From Halieaceae bacterium (GTDB lineage: Bacteria > Pseudomonadota > Gammaproteobacteria > Pseudomonadales > Halieaceae), in the NCBI GenBank assembly GCA_011524755.1, contig WTJR01000033.1, forward strand, positions 1 to 6,762: DNA of 6,762 bases, in the 5' to 3' direction. Below are positions 1 to 5,128 of this stretch, piece after piece (position 1 is the first letter of the stretch; each line of letters starts with the position of its first letter). The position numbers were made by a program, and so were the translations under genes. Below the pieces are notes generated by a model. That model made no database searches, had not been told where the DNA came from, and worked only from the letters and a program-made list of their open reading frames with translations.

Positions 1-1
1 A

Positions 2-1153
2 ATGATTGCACGTCATATTTTTGATTCTGACCACGATGTGTTCCGTGATGCAGTGCGAAAGTTCTTAATGGATGAAGCCTACGAGCAGCATGCGGAATGG
101 GAAAAAGAAGGGCAGATCGATCGCAACTTTTGGTACAAGGCGGGAGAGCAGGGCATGTTGTGCCCGGGTGTTTCCGAAGAGTACGGCGGTGTCGGCGCGG
201 ACTTCCGTTACAACATGGTGATTGCGGAAGAGGTATCCCGTTTAGGTCTAACGGGTATCGGGTTTTCGCTACACAACGACGTGACAACACCCTACCTAAC
301 CAACGTTGCCAATGAGGCGCAAAAGGAAAAATTTCTGCCCCGCTGTGTCTCAGGCGATTGCATTGTCGCTATTGCAATGACCGAACCCGGTACAGGTTCC
401 GACTTGCAAGGCATCAAGACGTCGGCTGTTGATAAAGGTGATCACTACCTTTTGAACGGATCAAAGACCTTCATCACTTGTGGTCAACAAGCCGATATCG
501 TGCTGGTTGTGTGCCGAACCAATCCGGATCCGTCAGCAGGCGCTAAGGCGTTTAGTATTCTGATTGTTGAAGATGGCATGCCGGGTTTTGAGCGCGGTCG
601 CAATCTCGATAAGTTGGGTCAGAAGGCGCAGGACACGTCCGAACTCTTTTTCAATGATGTCAAAGTGCCGAAAGAGAATTTGCTGGGCGAAGAGGGCATG
701 GGTTTCATCTACCTCATGCGAGAACTTCCCCAAGAGCGTCTGAGTATTGCCGTATCGGCCATGGCAAGCTGCGAGGCGGTCATAGAGCAGACGGTCAACT
801 ACGTGAAGGAGCGCAAAGCCTTCGGTAAGAGCATTGCTGAATTTCAGAACACACAGTTCACGCTAGCGCAGTTGCAGGCTGAGGTGACCTCTATGCGCGT
901 CTTCATTGACCGGTGCGCCGAGCTGCTACTCGAGAAGGAATTGACGACCGTCGATGCGTCCAAAGCAAAATTATTGGCCACGGAATTGCAGGGGAAAGTC
1001 ACTGACCAGTGTGTTCAGCTACACGGTGGTTACGGTTACATGTGGGAATACCCGGTGACGCGCGCGTACGCGGATGCACGAATTCAACGTATCTACGGTG
1101 GCACCAGCGAAGTGATGAAGCTCATTATCGGTCGAGACTTACTTTCGGATTAA
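2..1153 (+). CDS. Acyl-CoA dehydrogenase, long-chain (LCAD/IVD-like) type
   Basis: This FAD flavoenzyme should perform the first step of beta-oxidation in the cytoplasm, making the 2,3-double bond in acyl-CoA and passing electrons to ETF. The 383-residue length and three-part layout (helical N-terminal domain about 1-120, beta domain 121-235, C-terminal helical domain 236-383) are normal for the family. Visible signatures are the flavin-contacting MTEPGTGSDLQG (126-137), KAQDTSELFF (208-217), RKAFGK (271-276) and QLHGGYGYMWEYP (339-351). Where medium-chain enzymes carry the catalytic Glu (YEGT), this protein has Gly366 in IYGGTSE. Instead it has Glu245 in ELPQER, the base position of mammalian LCAD and isovaleryl-CoA dehydrogenase, and from memory many segments match human LCAD. 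The ATG lies one base from the window edge, so its ribosome site is unseen, but the opening residues (RHIF...FRDAVRKF) match a usual family start. Substrate is inferred: long-chain or 2-methyl-branched acyl-CoA. Confidence 0.93.
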   Translation: MIARHIFDSDHDVFRDAVRKFLMDEAYEQHAEWEKEGQIDRNFWYKAGEQGMLCPGVSEEYGGVGADFRYNMVIAEEVSRLGLTGIGFSLHNDVTTPYLTNVANEAQKEKFLPRCVSGDCIVAIAMTEPGTGSDLQGIKTSAVDKGDHYLLNGSKTFITCGQQADIVLVVCRTNPDPSAGAKAFSILIVEDGMPGFERGRNLDKLGQKAQDTSELFFNDVKVPKENLLGEEGMGFIYLMRELPQERLSIAVSAMASCEAVIEQTVNYVKERKAFGKSIAEFQNTQFTLAQLQAEVTSMRVFIDRCAELLLEKELTTVDASKAKLLATELQGKVTDQCVQLHGGYGYMWEYPVTRAYADARIQRIYGGTSEVMKLIIGRDLLSD

Positions 1154-1170
1154 CGATTAGATAGCAAATA

Positions 1171-1198
1171 AAAAGGGCAGCCTAGGCTGCCCTTTTTT
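1171..1198. terminator. Bidirectional rho-independent terminator between convergent genes
   Basis: The arms AAAAGGGCAGC and GCTGCCCTTTT pair perfectly (11 bp) around a CTAG loop. A run of six T follows on the plus strand. On the minus strand the same hairpin is followed by TTTTTATTT. It lies 17 bases after the stop of the acyl-CoA dehydrogenase and 18 bases beyond the stop of the convergent cyclase-family gene, so it can end transcripts from both sides. Confidence 0.93.
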
Positions 1199-1216
1199 GT
1201 GGGTTATTGCGGAGTG

Positions 1217-2170
1217 CTACCACATTGCCACGGGGTTAATGATCATTTGAACTGCCCCTTTCAGACGCGCCTGGCCGAGAACAAACATGAACTCGTGAAC
1301 CCCTTCATCGGCTAATCGTCCCGTATTCATTGTCTCGAGGATGTAAATGCCGTGCTGTTTCAAGAGAACGACGTGGTCGTAGAAGATTTTGTCACCCGCA
1401 CGCGGTGGCACTGCGCCCAGGCCCCAGGTGTCAGCACCCACGGCCATGGGTTTGAGCCCCGCTAAAAAGACTGAGGCTTCGTTGGTAATACCCGGGATAC
1501 TTCCCGCCCACAGAGAGGGGTTTTGTTTGAGTGTCGCATCGGTATAGCCAGTGTGCAGTAGGACAACATCGCCTTCACCAACCGTGACTCCCTGAGACTT
1601 CATGGCAGCTTTGATGTCATCTGACGTGATGGGCTGTCCGGCTTGAAGCGAATCAACACCCATTTGCTTGGCGATATCGATCATGACACCGCGCCCGACC
1701 ATGGGCGGGATGCCGCTAATGTCGAGTTTCGTAAGGCCGGTGATAATGGAGAAATCTTTGCCTTGGTTACAGTTGTAGAACTCGCCAGCCTCACCCATGT
1801 GTCCTAGGCCGTCGAGCTGTGGTCCTGTACCTAGCCACATCTGCAAGACGTCATCGTTTGAGCTGGCTTCCCAGCCCACACCCAAGTCCGCGTTGAACTG
1901 CTGGTTTGGTTGAACAACCTGCAGTTGGGTATAGCGAGGTGGATAGGCTGGCATGCCTGGCTCGATAACGATGCCAAGTGGGTGGCTAATTCCTTTTTTG
2001 ACGAGTTTTGCAGCCGCCGCTGTGCGTTCAGGGGTCACTCGATTTGCTGCACCGATTTGGTCATCGGCGCCCCAAGGCGAGGGAACGCATTCATCCGCTG
2101 ATACGGCGGAAGTAGCGACGATCAATACCAGCGAAAGACTGGTTCTAGCGAGATTGACGATGAAGCTCAT
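1217..2170 (-). CDS. Exported cyclase-family (kynurenine formamidase-like) metal-dependent hydrolase
   Basis: The 317-residue protein belongs by pattern to the cyclase family (PF04199), which includes KynB formamidase and related amide or lactone hydrolases. Residues 1-25 form a Sec signal peptide: short basic start, hydrophobic core SLSLVLIVAT, likely cut after AVSA before Asp26. The mature enzyme should therefore act in the periplasm or outside. The family's metal motif HxGTHxDxPxH appears as GTGPQLDGLGH (114-124). Asp120 and His124 are kept, but Gly114 and Gln118 replace the two leading His. Other family-like segments are GEGDVVLLHTGY (198-209), GADTWGLGAVP (245-255) and HVVLLKQHGIYILETMN (266-282), with His266, His273 and Glu279 as further candidate ligands. 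The start is supported by AAAGGAA seven bases upstream of ATG. It is transcribed alone and divergently from the racemase gene. No kynurenine genes are nearby, so the substrate is unknown. Confidence 0.85.
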   Translation of the reverse strand: MSFIVNLARTSLSLVLIVATSAVSADECVPSPWGADDQIGAANRVTPERTAAAAKLVKKGISHPLGIVIEPGMPAYPPRYTQLQVVQPNQQFNADLGVGWEASSNDDVLQMWLGTGPQLDGLGHMGEAGEFYNCNQGKDFSIITGLTKLDISGIPPMVGRGVMIDIAKQMGVDSLQAGQPITSDDIKAAMKSQGVTVGEGDVVLLHTGYTDATLKQNPSLWAGSIPGITNEASVFLAGLKPMAVGADTWGLGAVPPRAGDKIFYDHVVLLKQHGIYILETMNTGRLADEGVHEFMFVLGQARLKGAVQMIINPVAMW

Positions 2171-2459
2171 GATGATTCCTTTTATTGTTGTGAGTCGCTT
2201 TGTTTGTCGACGAGATAGACAATCTGATCACCAAAAATGGTAACTGCCTCGTCACCATCACAACATAACGCGGGTCATCGCTAGGGCCAAGTGGTGATAA
2301 CGATACGAGTCCCAAGTGATGGTTAGCCTGTGGGCGGCAATTGGACATAACTCTGTCGGATGCGGTCGAGTTCTCGATGCATCGCTATACGCTGTTTGCG
2401 GATTGCATCAGGTCACTCTTGGTGCGAGCATCGTTGCCTTCTCAAGTAAGGGGTAGGTG
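2171..2459. promoter_or_regulatory. Divergent intergenic control region
   Basis: This 289-base non-coding stretch separates the two divergent starts and must hold both promoters. No strong sigma-70 promoter stands out. The best weak candidates are TTGGCC-17-TATGTT on the minus strand (2262-2290) for the cyclase-family gene, and TTAGCC-17-CATAAC on the plus strand (2323-2351) for the racemase. Short repeats cluster here: TCACCA at 2228 and 2252, its complement TGGTGA at 2292, ACCATCAC (2254-2261) inverted as GTGATGGT (2316-2323), and CCAAGTG repeated at 2287 and 2312. Near the racemase side are TCGAG-TT-CTCGA (2366-2377) and the palindrome CGATGCATCG (2375-2384). These could be operator sites, but some are expected by chance. 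I see no credible small gene. Confidence 0.5.
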
Positions 2460-3593
2460 ATGAGCAAGGGTGCGTTAGACGGAATTAAAGTGGTCGAAAT
2501 AGCAGGGATTGGGCCAGGTCCTTGTGCAGGCATGATGTTGGCAGATATGGGGGCAGAGGTAACGGTCATAGATCGTCCAGTTGCCGACCCTGAGACGGCA
2601 GCAGCCTTTGCGAAATACACCATCTTTAACCGCGGCAAAAAGTCAGTTGCATTGAATTTAAAGGACCCTGATGCCGTCGATGCACTTCTTAAGTTAATCG
2701 ATACCGCCGATGTGTTGATTGAGGGGTTTCGCCCCGGCGTCATGGAGCGGCTCGGCCTCGGTCCTGAGGTTTGCTGCGCGCGCAATCCAAAGCTGGTCTA
2801 CGGCCGAATGACAGGCTGGGGACAAACCGGCCCCCTATCGCATGCGGCAGGTCATGACCCGAACTACATTGCCCTCACCGGCGCGCTTTGGGCGGGGGGT
2901 AGTCATGAGCACAGACCGACAGCGCCATTGACCCTCATCGGTGACCTAGGCGGTGGCACCATGATGCTGGTATTTGGTGTTTTGAGCGCCATTATCCACG
3001 CGCAAAAAACGGGCGAAGGTCAGGTGGTGGACGCGGCGATTACTGATGGCGCCGCTTATATTTCGACACTGTTGTGGGGAATGCATAACTCCGGGCAAAT
3101 GACAGACGTTCCGGGTTCGGGGTGGGCTGACTTTGGTTCACCTTGGCACGATACCTATCGGTGCTCGGATGGCGAGTACATCACTGTGTGTGCGCTAGAA
3201 CCCCAATTTTATGCGTTGCTTATTGATGGCTTGAATCTCAATGATGACCCGATGTTTGCCAATCAATGGGACAAAGAGCAGTGGCAGGCCGGCAAGGAAA
3301 AGTTCCGTAGTATTTTCGCCGCTAAGACCCGTCAAGAGTGGTGTGATCAATTCGAAGGAACCGATGTGTGTTTCGCACCCGTTCTTAATTTTTCAGAAGC
3401 GCTTGAGCATCCGCATAACGTCGCGCGTGAGACCTTTTTTACCCGAGACGGGATTGCCCAGCCAAGCCCCGCGCCGAAGCTCAGTGCAACGCCCGGTGCG
3501 GCCGGCACAGTACCGACACCAGGGACGCATACCGCTGAAGTGTTGGAGGCTTTAGGTCTCGATTCTGAGACACTTAAGAAGTTGGTTGGTTAA
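2460..3593 (+). CDS. Alpha-methylacyl-CoA racemase (class III CoA-transferase fold)
   Basis: This 377-residue cytoplasmic protein should interconvert (2R)- and (2S)-2-methylacyl-CoA thioesters, so that branched chains can enter beta-oxidation. The opening LDGIKVVEIAGIGPGP...LADMGAEV is typical of AMACR/MCR enzymes in the CoA-transferase III family (PF02515). The family's active-site residues are all visible: His132 in AGHDPNY, Asp162 in GDLGGG and Glu247 in ALEPQF. They correspond to His126, Asp156 and Glu241 of Mycobacterium tuberculosis MCR (numbers from memory) with one constant offset of six, which argues for a racemase rather than a formyl- or succinyl-CoA transferase. I chose ATG 2460, six bases after AAGGGG (2448-2453). 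An in-frame GTG directly before it (2457) is less likely. gabD follows after a short gap, so the two are probably cotranscribed. A related CoA-transferase activity cannot be fully excluded. Confidence 0.92.
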   Translation: MSKGALDGIKVVEIAGIGPGPCAGMMLADMGAEVTVIDRPVADPETAAAFAKYTIFNRGKKSVALNLKDPDAVDALLKLIDTADVLIEGFRPGVMERLGLGPEVCCARNPKLVYGRMTGWGQTGPLSHAAGHDPNYIALTGALWAGGSHEHRPTAPLTLIGDLGGGTMMLVFGVLSAIIHAQKTGEGQVVDAAITDGAAYISTLLWGMHNSGQMTDVPGSGWADFGSPWHDTYRCSDGEYITVCALEPQFYALLIDGLNLNDDPMFANQWDKEQWQAGKEKFRSIFAAKTRQEWCDQFEGTDVCFAPVLNFSEALEHPHNVARETFFTRDGIAQPSPAPKLSATPGAAGTVPTPGTHTAEVLEALGLDSETLKKLVG

Positions 3594-3622
3594 CAAAATA
3601 ACGGCGGGATTTGCGCGCTGAT

Positions 3623-3630
3623 GGGGGAGA
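3623..3630 (+). promoter_or_regulatory. Shine-Dalgarno site supporting the TTG start of gabD
   Basis: GGGGGAGA lies five bases before an in-frame TTG at 3636-3638. It falls inside the reading frame if the upstream ATG (3621) is used instead. That ATG has only a poor site, GGCGGGA, 11 bases or more away. Starting at TTG gives MKEQLSDQGLL..., which begins about where E. coli GabD begins. This is seen directly; which start is used is an inference. Confidence 0.6.
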
Positions 3631-3635
3631 TTCCT

Positions 3636-5096
3636 TTGAAGGAACAACTATCGGATCAAGGTCTTTTAAAGACACAGGCCTTCATCAATGGTCATTGGAT
3701 TGATGCCCATGATGGAGCAACTATTGATGTAACGAATCCGGCGACCGGTGAGGTCCTGGCCAGTGTTGCTAAAGTCGGAGCTGCTGAAACTGCGCAGGCT
3801 ATTGAGGCTGCCGAGAAGGCAATGGAGAGCTGGCGGAATTTGCCGGCCAAGGCTCGCGCTAACATTCTCCGAGACTGGTTCAATATCATCATGGCCCATC
3901 AGGAAGATCTTGCGAGGATCATGACCCTTGAACAGGGCAAGGTCATTGCTGAGAGCCGCGGTGAGGTGGCGTACGGTGCATCCTACATCGAGTGGTTTGC
4001 CGAGCAGGCGAAACGCATCGACGGTGACGTGATACCCGGCCCCAGCCCAGATAAGCGGATTGTGTGCATCAAGCAGCCCGTGGGTGTCTGTGCTGCCATT
4101 ACCCCTTGGAATTTCCCTAATGCGATGATTACGCGCAAGGCAGCGCCTGCGCTGGCAGCGGGATGCTCGATTGTGATCAAGCCGGCGAGTGAAACTCCCT
4201 TATCGGCTCTAGCCTTGGCTGAGCTCGCCAAGCGAGCAGGTATTCCCGACGGTGTGTTGAACGTCGTTGTCGGTAGCTCTGGCGATATCGGAAGTGAGCT
4301 GACTTCAAATCCTATCGTGCGGAAACTCTCGTTCACCGGGTCAACGGAAGTCGGGAAATTACTTGAAGCTCAGTGCGTCCCGACCTTGAAGAAAACGTCG
4401 ATGGAGTTAGGCGGGAACGCGCCGTTCATTGTCTTTGAGGATGCGGATCTCGACTCGGCGGTTCAGGGCGCGCTTATTTCTAAATACCGTAACAGTGGTC
4501 AGACCTGTGTCTGTTCCAATCGGATTTTGGTGCAGGCGTCTGTTGCAGACGCATTCGTTGAAAAACTGGTTTCTGCGACGTCAGCACTGAGTCTCGGTAA
4601 CGGTCTTGCCGATGGTGTCGACTTGGGCCCGTTGGTCAATAATCGCGCCGTTCATGACGTCGATGCCTTAGTGAGAGCCACTGTGGAGGCCGGTGCGACG
4701 GTCGCCCTCGGCGGGGCACCCAGTGAACTAGGTGGGAATTTCTATCAGCCGACCATTCTCACTCATGTCACGCCCGACATGGCTGTGTTCCGAAATGAGA
4801 TATTTGGTCCCGTAGCGCCCGTAACTGTGTTCCAGACGGAGGAAGAGGCAATTGCTCTGGCGAACGACACGGAGTTCGGACTGGCGAGTTATTTTTATAC
4901 TCGAGATATTGGTCGTGTGTGGCGAGTTAGCGAAGCGCTGGACTACGGTATTGTGGGCGTCAACGAGGGGATTATTTCAAACGAAATGGCACCTTTTGGT
5001 GGCGTGAAAGAATCTGGTTCCGGTCGTGAGGGCTCCAAGTACGGAATTGAGGACTACCTCGAGATCAAATACGTGCTGATGGGTGGGCTGGCATAG
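3636..5096 (+). CDS. gabD: Succinate-semialdehyde dehydrogenase (NAD(P)+), GabD type
   Basis: It oxidises succinate semialdehyde to succinate in the cytoplasm, the last step of GABA-shunt-type routes. From the TTG start it has 486 residues (491 from ATG 3621), near the 482 of E. coli GabD, and it resembles that protein throughout. ALDH landmarks are PWNF (157-160) with oxyanion Asn159, KPAS (182-185) contacting the cofactor, the general base Glu257 in MELGGN, and the nucleophile Cys291 in GQTCVC. Arg167 (ITRK) and Arg285 (RNSGQTC) match the positions that bind the substrate carboxylate in SSADH, which supports this substrate over a plain aldehyde. Lys182 and Ser185 match residues that favour NADP+ in E. 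coli GabD. Cys293, two residues after the nucleophile, is the partner in the redox switch of human SSADH; whether it acts here is unknown. It follows the racemase by 42 bases (27 from the ATG), with no terminator between. Other short-chain semialdehydes are possible substrates. Confidence 0.92.
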   Translation: MKEQLSDQGLLKTQAFINGHWIDAHDGATIDVTNPATGEVLASVAKVGAAETAQAIEAAEKAMESWRNLPAKARANILRDWFNIIMAHQEDLARIMTLEQGKVIAESRGEVAYGASYIEWFAEQAKRIDGDVIPGPSPDKRIVCIKQPVGVCAAITPWNFPNAMITRKAAPALAAGCSIVIKPASETPLSALALAELAKRAGIPDGVLNVVVGSSGDIGSELTSNPIVRKLSFTGSTEVGKLLEAQCVPTLKKTSMELGGNAPFIVFEDADLDSAVQGALISKYRNSGQTCVCSNRILVQASVADAFVEKLVSATSALSLGNGLADGVDLGPLVNNRAVHDVDALVRATVEAGATVALGGAPSELGGNFYQPTILTHVTPDMAVFRNEIFGPVAPVTVFQTEEEAIALANDTEFGLASYFYTRDIGRVWRVSEALDYGIVGVNEGIISNEMAPFGGVKESGSGREGSKYGIEDYLEIKYVLMGGLA

Positions 5097-5110
5097 CAGC
5101 CCACCGATCA
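5077..5110. terminator. Stem-loop spanning the gabD stop codon, possible transcript end
   Basis: GGTGGGCTG (5082-5090) pairs perfectly with CAGCCCACC (5097-5105) around the loop GCATAG, which contains the TAG stop. After one G-G mismatch, TGAT (5077-5080) pairs with ATCA (5107-5110). No T-run follows on either strand, so it is not a classical intrinsic terminator. It sits where the convergent gabD and GH3 genes end 32 bases apart, so it may protect 3' ends or assist Rho-dependent ending. The pairing is seen; the role is inferred. Confidence 0.45.
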
Positions 5111-5128
5111 AGAGACCTTTCCGCTGAT

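Noticed and set aside
2145..2348. Open frame of 67 codons on the minus strand across the start of the cyclase-family gene and the control region
   Set aside because: It overlaps the signal-peptide coding region in another frame, has no convincing ribosome site, and its product shows no recognisable domain. The AAAGGAA site belongs to the cyclase-family start.
2341..2369. TTGGAC at 2341 as a -35 box for the racemase promoter
   Set aside because: At 16-18 base spacing there is no acceptable -10 hexamer, so this pairing was dropped.
2408..2785. Minus-strand open frame of 125 codons opposite the racemase gene
   Set aside because: It lies almost wholly antisense to a well-supported conserved gene and reads as low-complexity Ser/Pro/Ala-rich sequence, as expected for a shadow frame.
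3983..4336. Minus-strand open frame of 117 codons opposite gabD
   Set aside because: It is antisense to the conserved catalytic region of the dehydrogenase, with no ribosome site or family resemblance.
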